From contig JAYEKW010000041.1 of assembly GCA_034716895.1 (NCBI GenBank), forward strand, positions 1 through 34,663: 34,663 nt of DNA, written 5' to 3'. This DNA is from Candidatus Neomarinimicrobiota bacterium. Its GTDB lineage: Bacteria > Fidelibacterota > UBA8477 > JABMPR01. Positions 7,877 to 16,896 of the stretch are shown piece after piece. Numbering within the stretch: position 1 is the stretch's first letter; the number at the start of each line of letters is the position of its first letter. The position numbers and the translations under genes were made by a program. Under the pieces are notes generated by a model, which was given only the letters and a program-made list of their open reading frames with translations, made no database searches and was not told the DNA's origin.

Positions 7877-9661
7877 ATGGCTATACTTGATTGGGGAATC
7901 GTAGGCGGATATTTACTTCTATCACTAGGTGTGGGACTGTATTTCACAAGAAGAGCTTCTAGCAGCTTAGATGACTATTTTGTGGCAGGTAGAAGTTTGC
8001 CTTGGTGGTTAGCTGGAACCAGCATTGTAGCCACTACTTTTAGCTCAGATACACCTCTCATGGTAGCGGGGATGGTACGTGACAGCGGAATTTATGAGAA
8101 TTGGTTCTGGTGGTCGGCCGCCTTTGGAAGCTTAATTTCGGTTTACTTTTTCTCGAAATTGTGGAAGCGGTCTGGGGTTAGAACTGATATCGAATTTATC
8201 GCATTGCGCTATGAAGGGAAAGGTGCTGTTTACCTGAGATATTTCCTCGCCCTATATAAAGGAATCTTCTTTAACATGTTTATTCTGACATCTGTAACAC
8301 TAGCCGTCGGAAAGCTTTTTGGCGTTATCCTCCACTTGAGTCCGGAGCCTCTTATTACCCTACCCATCCTTGGACCTATCACTCCATCATTGGCATTGAT
8401 AGTCGGTCTAGCCACAATGACTTTTTTCTATACGATCTTATCTGGACTATACGGTGTTGTCTACACTGATCTACTCCAGTTTGTTCTGGCCATGGTTGGG
8501 GCGATTAGTTTGGCCTGGTTGGCCTGGGCCGATGCAGCATCTACTGGCGTGAGTGTTGTGGAGCGCTTATCCGCGAGTCCGGGTTTTAGACCCGAGATGT
8601 TGAATTTTTTCCCCAGTTTTGAAAATTTCGATTTAAAAGTGCTTACCTTTGTCGTGTATTTGGGTGTGCTCTGGTGGGGCATGGCACCTGGGTATGCCTA
8701 TCAAATTCAGCGACTTCTGGCCTGTAAAACTGAAAAAGATGCCCTCTTAGCTAACTTGTGGTATAGTGTTTTGCATTATGCTGTGCGGAGTTGGCCATGG
8801 ATCATTGTTGGTGTGCTGAGTGTCATCTATTTTCCCGACCTGGTTGATTCTGAAAAGGCATATCCAATGATGATCGATAAGTTTATGCCGGTTGGTCTGA
8901 AAGGGATTATGATAGCCAGTTTATTAGCGGCCTATATGAGTACCATAAATACCTTACTCAATTGGGGCTCATCTTATGTGATAAATGATTTTATCAGACC
9001 GCGAAATCCTGAGCTAACCGAAAAAAAAGCAATTTTCTATGGCCGTGTTACCGGGGGTCTACTAGCCGTGCTAATGCTCTTTTTTGTAACACGCTTAAAC
9101 AGTATTCTAGGTATTTATAAATACGTCACGCTCATGGAGTCAGGAGCTGCAATTATTCTGGTACTTCGTTGGTATTGGTGGAGGGTCAATGCCTGGACAG
9201 AAATATCAGCATTGGCTGCATCACTTATTGTTGCAAATTTTCTACAGCTTTGGTCAGTAACTGCCCCGCCACTTGAGGGCTATGATGGGATGTTTCCCGT
9301 AAGAATTTTGATCACAACTGTGGCCGCAGCTATCGTGTGGATCAGCGTTATGATTTATACGACAACTGAACCCAGTGCCCATGTAATCGAATTTTATAAA
9401 AAATTGCGGATCGGTGGAAATGGCTGGAAACGAGTATTCGAGTCTCTACCAGATTTTCAACCCTATGCCCATAGTTTTAAAAATGATGTGATGGCATATT
9501 TTGCGTCTCTGATTGTTATTTTTGGGTTCCTGTATGGTGTTGGGCAGCTTCTGTTTGGCGAGACATGGTCTGGCTATATTGCCCTGGGAGTTGTATTTAT
9601 GAGTGCTGTGTATTTATGGAAGGCTCTTGATAAGATCACAGTTTCTGTCGACGAGCACTGA
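7877..9661 (+). CDS. Sodium:solute symporter (SSS family), second copy
   Basis: 594 residues with about 14 hydrophobic helices and the same landmarks as the symporter at 638-2431: DDYFVAGRSLPWWLAGTS near the N-terminus, a YQIQRLLACK loop, and SLLAAYMSTINTLLNWGSS for the Na+-site helix. Expected in the inner membrane. It starts 61 bases after the GH114 stop, with AGGA 11 bases before the ATG, and lies inside the plus-strand glycosidase operon. The two symporters are clear paralogues of similar length but quite different sequence, which suggests different sugars or different regulation rather than recent duplication. Confidence 0.9.
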   Translation: MAILDWGIVGGYLLLSLGVGLYFTRRASSSLDDYFVAGRSLPWWLAGTSIVATTFSSDTPLMVAGMVRDSGIYENWFWWSAAFGSLISVYFFSKLWKRSGVRTDIEFIALRYEGKGAVYLRYFLALYKGIFFNMFILTSVTLAVGKLFGVILHLSPEPLITLPILGPITPSLALIVGLATMTFFYTILSGLYGVVYTDLLQFVLAMVGAISLAWLAWADAASTGVSVVERLSASPGFRPEMLNFFPSFENFDLKVLTFVVYLGVLWWGMAPGYAYQIQRLLACKTEKDALLANLWYSVLHYAVRSWPWIIVGVLSVIYFPDLVDSEKAYPMMIDKFMPVGLKGIMIASLLAAYMSTINTLLNWGSSYVINDFIRPRNPELTEKKAIFYGRVTGGLLAVLMLFFVTRLNSILGIYKYVTLMESGAAIILVLRWYWWRVNAWTEISALAASLIVANFLQLWSVTAPPLEGYDGMFPVRILITTVAAAIVWISVMIYTTTEPSAHVIEFYKKLRIGGNGWKRVFESLPDFQPYAHSFKNDVMAYFASLIVIFGFLYGVGQLLFGETWSGYIALGVVFMSAVYLWKALDKITVSVDEH

Positions 9662-9780
9662 TTAAAAACGCTGATCTGTCTTTTTTCCATTAAAAGCATG
9701 ACTCATTTTATCGTTTAATAATTTCACAATTACTGGGCTACTATACTGTACGGCCTATTACCAATGACAAGGACTAGACC

Positions 9781-11853
9781 ATGAAACGTTTCTTGCACGT
9801 GTTCCTCAGTGGCATATTCGTAGTTGTTTCAGCCTTTGGCACGACTAGCATGATGACGCTAGCGAGCAGAGTTCAGCCCTGGCTGACCATTCACCTGGCT
9901 GATGGAGTTTCCCGAAATCTACCGTTAATACTGCGTGGCTCTCATGCATTGAATAGGGCTAATCACTTGACCTACATCACCCCTGGTTTTGAGCTGGAAT
10001 TGGTGTTTATTGATCAGGGGGACTATGTGGAATGTAATGGTACTGTCTTGTCGAATGATGGGGGAGAACACTGTGTTACCGTTGATCTGGCGATTCCTGT
10101 TGAAAATCTGCTTTCCTATCAATGGGATCAAAATATTGATGATAGTCAGTCTATAACAGCCGCTCAGCATCATTATTCTGAGTATGTCAATATTGCTACC
10201 CAGCATCCACCAGATGGTTCTTTCAATGCGAATGAGCAATCGAATGGAGGGTACAACGATTTGGTTGGTACTGGACAGATGTCCTATTATCCGCTGGCGT
10301 CAATCTCCTCAGATACACATGGTTATGCCTGGGCGGTTGACATGGGGCTGCCCTTGATCTATCGTCTTAGTGCTCAAACTGAGCGTGGGATGGTTGCTGA
10401 ATTTGACCTGGGAATTAGTCCCGAAACACAAAAATTCCCCAATCGAGCTCATTTTAAACTTTATCTGTTTGAGCATGAATCTCAGTGGCACTTTCGATCA
10501 GCTCTGGCAGCTTATTATGCAATTCAAGCAGAGTACTTCAAGAAACGTGTAGAACATGAAGGTATCTGGCTACCCTTTACCCCCCTGTTCTCCATAGATA
10601 AGTGGGAAGATTTTGGATTTGCTTTTCACGAGACTGGTCATTCGACCCGTGATCAAGGAATAAAGCCTGCTACGCTAACCATGCTAGCTGACAAAACAGC
10701 TCCAGATGTATACAGCTTCCAATACACGGAACCCTGGGATGTTCAAATCCCTATTCAGTCACTAGATGCGCCTTATGCCTCAGTGATTGGTGGTGAAACA
10801 ATCCCAGAAGGGCACTTGGCGTATTTTCCCAGTTCCGTGACTCTCGATAAACAGGGATTGTATCAAGCCCGTCGTTTGGAAACACCCTGGTTCAAAAGTG
10901 GTTGGGCAGTAAGTATTACCACCAATGTTGACCCTGAATTACCCTCACCTAACCGCTTTGAATATGTTTTACAGACAGAGATAAATCCTGCTTTGGCATT
11001 GGATGTAGATGGTATTTATTTCGATTCTATGGAGTGGAATTGGCATCATGATCTTAACTATGATCAGAATCATTTCAGATATACTGATTATCCTTTGACC
11101 TTTTCTACGTCAGCAAATCCACCTCGACCGGCGATCTGGAACTACAGCAGTGAATATGAAATGATGCATCAAATTGCCGATGAAATGCACGGTATTGGAA
11201 AGCTGGTCATGGGAAACGGTTTTGGCTGGACACCCTTCTCCGCCGGAATCTTGGATCTCTTTGGGGCTGAATTCAGTTGGTTCCATGCTGCAGATTATGA
11301 TAGTCGGATTCTTCAATTTCGACGTTCTATTGCCTACCAAAAACCAATCGTAGTATTACTAAATGAAGGTTTCTCTGGTGATGACTTCACTAAGGCCCCC
11401 TATGATGGCTACCGGGTATACTTTGAGCGGATGTTGTTTTATGGTTTCTTTCCCTCATTCTTCAGCGCAGATGCATCAAATGATCCCTACTGGGAAGATT
11501 CCAAAAACTATGATATTGGGCGGCCTTTTTTTAAAAAATATATTCCACTTATCCAAAAGATTGCTGCAGCGGGATGGGAGCCAATTACGGGGGCAAAAGC
11601 AGATCATGGTGATATTCGTTTGGAGCGCTTTGGGAGCACAGGTGATTTATACTTTACAGTTATGAATACTTCAGAATCTATTGTTAATACAGAAATTACC
11701 ATTGATTATCGAGCTTTAGGCGTGCCTAAACCTCAATCGATTAAGGAACTGATTTCAGATGAGCCTGGCCACGTAAAGATCAGCAGGAAACATGTACGTA
11801 TCCGCTTGACCTTGCCGCCTAATAGCACCCGGCTTTTGGAAATATCTGAATGA
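9781..11853 (+). CDS. Secreted 690-residue protein, predicted TIM-barrel glycosidase of unrecognised family
   Basis: An N-terminal hydrophobic segment (about residues 3-24) looks like a signal peptide. Residues 30-260 are beta-rich, resembling the sandwich domains that precede barrels in clan-D and GH31-like enzymes. Residues from about 260 appear to form a barrel, with DVDGIYFDSMEW at 408-419 giving acidic residues D415 and E418 at a strand end. Later strands include KLVMGNGFGW and the acidic segment LLNEGFSGDD. A short beta domain ends the protein (YFTVMNTSES onward). I do not recognise a named family. AAGGA seven bases before the ATG supports the start. It is separated from the symporter by 119 bases and followed 39 bases later by the phosphatase-like gene. 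An exo- or endo-glycosidase for the locus substrate is the natural guess. Confidence 0.6.
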   Translation: MKRFLHVFLSGIFVVVSAFGTTSMMTLASRVQPWLTIHLADGVSRNLPLILRGSHALNRANHLTYITPGFELELVFIDQGDYVECNGTVLSNDGGEHCVTVDLAIPVENLLSYQWDQNIDDSQSITAAQHHYSEYVNIATQHPPDGSFNANEQSNGGYNDLVGTGQMSYYPLASISSDTHGYAWAVDMGLPLIYRLSAQTERGMVAEFDLGISPETQKFPNRAHFKLYLFEHESQWHFRSALAAYYAIQAEYFKKRVEHEGIWLPFTPLFSIDKWEDFGFAFHETGHSTRDQGIKPATLTMLADKTAPDVYSFQYTEPWDVQIPIQSLDAPYASVIGGETIPEGHLAYFPSSVTLDKQGLYQARRLETPWFKSGWAVSITTNVDPELPSPNRFEYVLQTEINPALALDVDGIYFDSMEWNWHHDLNYDQNHFRYTDYPLTFSTSANPPRPAIWNYSSEYEMMHQIADEMHGIGKLVMGNGFGWTPFSAGILDLFGAEFSWFHAADYDSRILQFRRSIAYQKPIVVLLNEGFSGDDFTKAPYDGYRVYFERMLFYGFFPSFFSADASNDPYWEDSKNYDIGRPFFKKYIPLIQKIAAAGWEPITGAKADHGDIRLERFGSTGDLYFTVMNTSESIVNTEITIDYRALGVPKPQSIKELISDEPGHVKISRKHVRIRLTLPPNSTRLLEISE

Positions 11854-11892
11854 CTTTAAAGGTATTAGCCCAGTAATAATTAAGGGGAATTT

Positions 11893-13416
11893 ATGTTACA
11901 ACGTACATCTGTTTTCGTATTGTTGACATTGGTGTTTGCTTTTTCAGTTAATGGACAGAATATGACCAAGGGTCCTTATCTAGCAGATCCACAACTTGGC
12001 AGTATTTCAATTCGCTGGGAGCTTGACCAGGAAAATACAGGTAAAGTCTATTATGGTCAGAACTCAAAACTAAAACACAAAGTGAAAGCCAGGTTATTGG
12101 GCAAGGTCTCTGGTCACTACTTGTATGAAGCAAAGCTCACAGACCTTTTGCTTGATGCAACATATAAATATCAAGTAAAAATTGGGCGAAAAAAAGGAGA
12201 TGTATATACTTTTCAGGCTCCCCCAGATGCGCAGGCTAGTTGCAGCTTTGCCATTTCAGGTGATAGCCGCTCCCACCCTAAGATATTTTCCCAAATTGTA
12301 GCCGGTATCTCAAACTCTGATCCTGATTTTGTGATAAGCATGGGGGATCTTGTGGAGAACGGTGGAAATTTTGAGCAATGGGATAAGTTTTATTTTGGCC
12401 CTGCTGAAAAACTTATAGCAGAGCGCCCCTTTATTTCTACTCTTGGTGATCATGAGGGGAGTGGCGATGATGGAGCGCTCTTTAATCACTATCTTTTTCC
12501 TGAACTTGAATATGAGAAACTATGGTATTCATTTGATTATGGGATGGTCCATTTTGTTTCTCTGGATTACCGCCACGCAGACTCAGAAAAGATGCAGGAT
12601 TGGTTCAGGCAAGATATGGCGGCATCGAAGGGGAAGTGGAATGTCGTTTTTATGCATAGACCAACCTACAACCTAGGGGGACACCGGTCCTTCTGGGGTA
12701 ATCCTGATTGGCCTGATTTGTTTCGCGAATACAGGGTTGATGTTGTTTTTGGAGGTCATTCTCATATTTATGAACGGTTTTATCCTGTTTACAGTGGTGA
12801 GCAGAACAGCTGGACGATTACTTACATAACCACAGGGGGGTCAGGAGCGGGTCTCTATGAAGCGATACAACATCCTGTTTTAGCTTACGCCAAATCTACA
12901 AACCATTATGCAGATGTTAAAGTGAGTGCAGAAAGTTTTGAGTTACAGGTATATGAAATTGACGGTACGCCTATGGATTCGCTTGTAATTACTAAAAATG
13001 CAAATGGTACACAAGCTGATGACTATTTGGCTTCTGCACGATCCAGGAGAGAGCTAGATATTATGGGGGTCTTTGCTGGCCCCATATCCTGGTCGCTGGA
13101 TTCACCACCCCTATTTCATCGGCCTGCCAATAAGGAATTCAATTTGAATGCAGGTTCTATATCTGAACCGATAAAGTTTAAGTTGCGGCTCTCTGAGACA
13201 TCATTGCCGAACTACAAGATGGAGCCGTATGTGGGTGAACTGATCCCAGGTCAAAACCTGGAAATACTGCTTAAGATATGGGGTAAGTCTGATCTGAAAG
13301 TTTCAGGTTGGGGGCAAATAGATCCACCTTTTCGAATTATTGCAGAATATGAGCAAGATAAAATCAAAGGCGCTGTCCAGGGCAAATCACTCAGAATGAG
13401 AAGTTGGGGGGAATAA
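11893..13416 (+). CDS. Secreted purple-acid-phosphatase-like metallophosphoesterase
   Basis: 507 residues. The signal peptide ends near residue 21 (VNGQ). A fibronectin-like N-terminal domain (about 25-110) precedes a calcineurin-type catalytic domain (about 115-335) with all five metal-site blocks: GDSR (D124), GDLVE (D152), GDHE (185-188), H255 in FMHRP, and GGHSHIYER (H289, H291). The YER extension after the last block is typical of purple acid phosphatases. The third block reads GDHE where the family normally has GNHE, so Asp replaces the metal-bridging Asn. A C-terminal region of about 130 residues after the catalytic domain is unassigned. Predicted periplasmic or extracellular phosphomonoesterase or diesterase. 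Last gene before the ROK regulator. Confidence 0.8.
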   Translation: MLQRTSVFVLLTLVFAFSVNGQNMTKGPYLADPQLGSISIRWELDQENTGKVYYGQNSKLKHKVKARLLGKVSGHYLYEAKLTDLLLDATYKYQVKIGRKKGDVYTFQAPPDAQASCSFAISGDSRSHPKIFSQIVAGISNSDPDFVISMGDLVENGGNFEQWDKFYFGPAEKLIAERPFISTLGDHEGSGDDGALFNHYLFPELEYEKLWYSFDYGMVHFVSLDYRHADSEKMQDWFRQDMAASKGKWNVVFMHRPTYNLGGHRSFWGNPDWPDLFREYRVDVVFGGHSHIYERFYPVYSGEQNSWTITYITTGGSGAGLYEAIQHPVLAYAKSTNHYADVKVSAESFELQVYEIDGTPMDSLVITKNANGTQADDYLASARSRRELDIMGVFAGPISWSLDSPPLFHRPANKEFNLNAGSISEPIKFKLRLSETSLPNYKMEPYVGELIPGQNLEILLKIWGKSDLKVSGWGQIDPPFRIIAEYEQDKIKGAVQGKSLRMRSWGE

Positions 13417-13569
13417 CACTCATTCCATATGCTTGTTTCCTGTTGCACCAATTGTATTTCCAAATGGCACTATAAATTCCAAGTCTCTTTTTATGAGGTA
13501 ATCATAGCCAGAGCCTGGACGATCCAAGTTGATAAAGTAGATAATAAATAATTTATATAAACAGTAGAT

Positions 13570-13593
13570 ATATATTAAAATATTTTAATATAT
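13570..13593. promoter_or_regulatory. 24-base perfect palindrome upstream of the ROK gene, candidate operator
   Basis: A perfect inverted repeat centred at 13581/13582. Its central 14 bases are TTAAAATATTTTAA, flanked by ATATA and TATAT arms, ending 41 bases before the ROK start codon. The same 14-base core occurs at 3898-3911 in the divergent promoter region of the locus. Position and symmetry fit an autoregulatory site for a dimeric repressor. The gap 13417-13634 shows nothing else of note. Confidence 0.5.
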
Positions 13594-13634
13594 GCTTGAT
13601 AAGGCACAACTAGACGCTTATATTGGAGACAAAT

Positions 13635-14873
13635 ATGACAAACATTAATCATATCCGGTTCTCATCTCGCCATGGGGAAGTTGTAAAGTACTTGTTTTAT
13701 AACGATAATACGACGTTGCGAGATCTCTCACATCTGCTTCAAATCACTTTTCCAACCGCTTCAAAACTAATTGAGGATTTGTTGCAGGCCAACTTTGTGA
13801 TCATTCATGAAGAGAGTCGGTCAAGTGGTGGCCGTAGAGCTGCTCAATATCAACTCAATGCAGAAGCTGGTTACATCATCTGCGTTGATGCAGGGCGGTT
13901 AAATACAAAATTGGCAATCATGGATTTAAATCGAAATGTGGTGGCAAATAGGCACTTTCGAAGTAGGGTATTTCAACATGAAAATGGGTTTTTGCCGCTC
14001 ATGGTTGAAAATATTGAAGAGATGAAGGCGGAATTAGATATTCCAAATGAGAAATACATTGGCATGGGCATTGGCATTCCAGGCTTTGTAAATTCGGATC
14101 TGGGGATCAGTTACTCTTTTTTGAATTTTTATGATAAACCAATCAGGGATGTTCTTGAAGATGCCTTTAAACTTCCAGTGGTTATTTCAAATGACGTTAA
14201 CCTGATGGCTTATGCAGAATCTAAGTTTGGAGCTGCAATAGATCAGAGCGATGCGCTGGTTATAAATCTAGGATGGGGTATTGGCTTGGGTTTGATTCTT
14301 GATGGGGCTGTCTATCTGGGAGCGGATGGTTTCGCTGGTGAATTTGGGCATATTCAGGTTAGAGAAGATGGCGAACAATGTCACTGTGGGAAATACGGTT
14401 GTTTAGAGACAGTTGCATCAGGAGAAGCTATTGCCAAGGAGGCAATTCGCAGGTTGCAAGACGGTGAGAAATCTTTACTCATTGATGACTTTCAAGAAGA
14501 CCCTAAAAATATATCCGCAAGAAAAATTGTAACAGCTGCACAGGCAGGAGATGAGTTCTCAATAAATTTGCTGCACGAATCTGGCACTGCTATTGGCAAG
14601 ACGCTTGCCATGGTATTACAAATTCTGAATCCAAAGACAATTATACTGGGTGGTAAACATTCAAAAGCAGGCGCATTGTTAACTAATTCGATTCAGCAGA
14701 GCCTCCTCAGGAATACAAATCCCAAAATTGGTAGCAATATTTCTATCCAGAATTCCACACTCGGAGAAAATTCAAACATCCTGGGAGCAGCTTCAATGGT
14801 CATGGAGAAAATTAATTATGCTGGAATATTGCAAAGGAATATGGCAATAAATATTTCTGGAAAAAATTTGTAA
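13635..14873 (+). CDS. ROK-family transcriptional repressor
   Basis: 412 residues from ATG 13635, preferred over an in-frame TTG at 13623 because GGAG lies six bases before the ATG. Residues 1-70 carry a winged helix-turn-helix of the NagC/Mlc/XylR type, including a TTLRDLSHLLQITFPTASKL helix pair and the wing SSGGRRAAQY. The ROK domain follows, with the CHCGKYGCLE zinc-binding cysteine motif encoded near 14379-14408. The kinase phosphate loop reads DAGRLNTK rather than DxGxT, which suits a regulator rather than a sugar kinase. Known role: DNA binding relieved by a sugar or sugar phosphate. Standing between two glycan-utilisation blocks, it is the obvious local regulator; an N-acetylhexosamine derivative as inducer is inference. 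Confidence 0.9.
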   Translation: MTNINHIRFSSRHGEVVKYLFYNDNTTLRDLSHLLQITFPTASKLIEDLLQANFVIIHEESRSSGGRRAAQYQLNAEAGYIICVDAGRLNTKLAIMDLNRNVVANRHFRSRVFQHENGFLPLMVENIEEMKAELDIPNEKYIGMGIGIPGFVNSDLGISYSFLNFYDKPIRDVLEDAFKLPVVISNDVNLMAYAESKFGAAIDQSDALVINLGWGIGLGLILDGAVYLGADGFAGEFGHIQVREDGEQCHCGKYGCLETVASGEAIAKEAIRRLQDGEKSLLIDDFQEDPKNISARKIVTAAQAGDEFSINLLHESGTAIGKTLAMVLQILNPKTIILGGKHSKAGALLTNSIQQSLLRNTNPKIGSNISIQNSTLGENSNILGAASMVMEKINYAGILQRNMAINISGKNL

Positions 14874-15191
14874 ACCACTGGGAAATTGAATGATAGGACA
14901 GCAAATACAGTGAATTTAATCTTTCTTTTCAGTAAAAATATGGGCTGGGTTGTAACTGCTAAACAAATCACTTATCTCCTTCTAGATTGTGTATCTGCAC
15001 CATCAAAACGCATAGACTGTGGTTTTGAGCAGTCGCTTGTTTTGCGGGCAAAGATAGCTTTTTCAATTACAACTTCAGCCCTAGCTCGTTTTCAAGCCTA
15101 TTCTGCACTTAACATTCGATCGAAACAATTCATAAACCTCGATACCCTATAGGGAAATTCTGAGGAAAAAAATATTTATGCGAAAGTTACC
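14874..15191 (+). other. Intergenic region with small palindrome and five-codon leader ORF
   Basis: 318 bases without a convincing gene. An 88-codon ORF at 14886-15152 has no SD and no family resemblance, so I do not call it. CCCTATAGGG (15145-15154) is a perfect ten-base palindrome 37 bases before the next gene. GAGGA (15162-15166) precedes an ATG at 15178 that opens a five-codon frame whose TGA overlaps the ATG of the following CDS at 15192. The region probably contains the promoter of the 15192-28189 block, but I cannot place -35/-10 boxes with confidence. Confidence 0.35.
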
Positions 15192-16862
15192 ATGAGAATT
15201 TTAAAACTAAGCCTGATAGCATTCCTTATGACCCTCGGATTAACCGGACAAACATTCACCGATTACACATATACACCTACGAATGAACTGTTTTTAAATC
15301 CCGAGCGAGGTCTCTCAGCCTACAAGAGTAGCGCCGTATCGGTTACCTATGCAAACATGCTGAGAGCGGGGGGCTTAACCGTCGCTCAACGTATCTACAA
15401 TGTTGAAGCTTTTCGTTCAGATAGTTTGTCTTCAATATTTTTAAGTAGGGTCCATAATGATCTAACTGCTGCCAGGGAAGGTGGTATTAAGCTGGTCATG
15501 CGATACAGTTATACCGATAACCAGAATGGTGAAGATGCCTCCCTAGCCTGGATCCAGACTCATATCGAACAGTTAGGATCTGTTTGGGCAGAAAATGCTG
15601 ATGCTATTGCCTATATCGAAGCTGGCTTCATTGGTGCCTGGGGCGAATGGTACTATTCGAGTAATGACCTGGCCAATACAAATGACCGTCGAGCGGTCCT
15701 GTACAGTGAATTGGCAGCATTACCTGATAATCGAATGGTGGTTGTGCGTACTCCAGGGTACAAGAAGGCTATCTTCGGGACAAACGATCCTTTGTCTCCT
15801 GATTCAGCATTTTCAGAATCATATCGAGCTAGAACCGGTGCCCATAATGATTGCTTCCTGGCAAGTTCAACTGATTATGGAACCTATGATGATATCGAAG
15901 CTGATAAAACGTATCTTAATCTAGACAATCGTTATGTTCCACAGGGGGGCGAGACCTGTAATCCCAGTGCTTACTCCGGGTGTGAAAACGCCCTTGTGGA
16001 TTTAGCTCGTATGCGCTGGTCTATTTTAAATCGCGACTATCATCCTGATGTTCTAAATGGTTGGGAGGATAATGGTTGTTGGGATGAGATTCAACGACGT
16101 TTGGGTTACCGTTTTCAACTGATTAACTCTCAACTCCAAAATGAAGTCAAACCAGGTGGAATTCTTGAGACTGAATTTACCATTTTTAATGAGGGCTTTG
16201 CCAGTCCCTACAATCCCAGAAATTGTGAACTGGTCATTCGCAACCAAACCTCTGGAATAGAATATACACTTTTAAGTGGAGTAGATCCCAGGTGGTGGAT
16301 GGCTGGTGAAAATGCCACAATAAACATAACAGGTGGTATTCCTGTTGACATCCCTGAAGGAAATTACGACTTATTCCTTCATCTGTCAGATCCAGTGCCC
16401 GCCCTTCGCTATCGCCCGGAATTTGCGATTCATCTGGCAAATGAGGGGGTTTGGGAGGACGAAACCGGATATAATGATTTGGGGCATGTACTGGCAATTT
16501 CCAGCAGTGCTGCAGGAGAAAGCTATTCCGGTGACCTTTTATTTGGAATTATATCTCCAACTACAGTTATCAAAACACCTGAAATCCTGAAGCCAGGTTC
16601 TTTCGAAATACTAAAGGGTTTTCCTAATCCATTCAATGGTAGTTTTACCCTTGAGTTTAAAGTGCTGGAGGAAGTCCCAGTGATATTTGAGGTCTATAAT
16701 CAACTCGGGCAACAGGTCACAGTGATCTCGAACGAAGAATATTTCCCCGGTCAGTACAGTGTTCAATGGCATCCAGATGAAACAATTCCAAGTGGCCTTT
16801 ATTATATCCGGGCTGGATCCTATCAAGAATTTACAATTCAAAAAGCGATTTATCTGAAATAG
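15192..16862 (+). CDS. Secreted DUF4874/DUF4832 protein with T9SS sorting domain
   Basis: 556 residues. Signal peptide to about residue 20 (LGLTGQ). The opening NPERGLSAY and the segment up to about residue 260 match the DUF4874 pattern, with a TIM-barrel look and an acidic pair in IEAGFIGAWGEWYYS. Residues about 270-440 match DUF4832 (RLGYRFQL, NEGFASPYNPR). The last 85 residues are a secretion-system-type C-terminal domain with FPNPFNGSF and a closing GLYYIRA. These domain families have no assigned reaction; the GEW motif suggests a glycosidase or a glycan-binding barrel. No SD directly precedes ATG 15192; a tiny upstream ORF may couple translation. It is the first gene of the second block and is probably exported across the outer membrane. 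Confidence 0.72.
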   Translation: MRILKLSLIAFLMTLGLTGQTFTDYTYTPTNELFLNPERGLSAYKSSAVSVTYANMLRAGGLTVAQRIYNVEAFRSDSLSSIFLSRVHNDLTAAREGGIKLVMRYSYTDNQNGEDASLAWIQTHIEQLGSVWAENADAIAYIEAGFIGAWGEWYYSSNDLANTNDRRAVLYSELAALPDNRMVVVRTPGYKKAIFGTNDPLSPDSAFSESYRARTGAHNDCFLASSTDYGTYDDIEADKTYLNLDNRYVPQGGETCNPSAYSGCENALVDLARMRWSILNRDYHPDVLNGWEDNGCWDEIQRRLGYRFQLINSQLQNEVKPGGILETEFTIFNEGFASPYNPRNCELVIRNQTSGIEYTLLSGVDPRWWMAGENATINITGGIPVDIPEGNYDLFLHLSDPVPALRYRPEFAIHLANEGVWEDETGYNDLGHVLAISSSAAGESYSGDLLFGIISPTTVIKTPEILKPGSFEILKGFPNPFNGSFTLEFKVLEEVPVIFEVYNQLGQQVTVISNEEYFPGQYSVQWHPDETIPSGLYYIRAGSYQEFTIQKAIYLK

Positions 16863-16896
16863 ACAAATGAAATCTTTAAAGTATAGAGGCGTAGCT

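Noticed and set aside
14886-15152. 88-codon plus-strand ORF after the ROK gene
   Set aside because: No SD, no recognisable domain and atypical composition; treated as intergenic.
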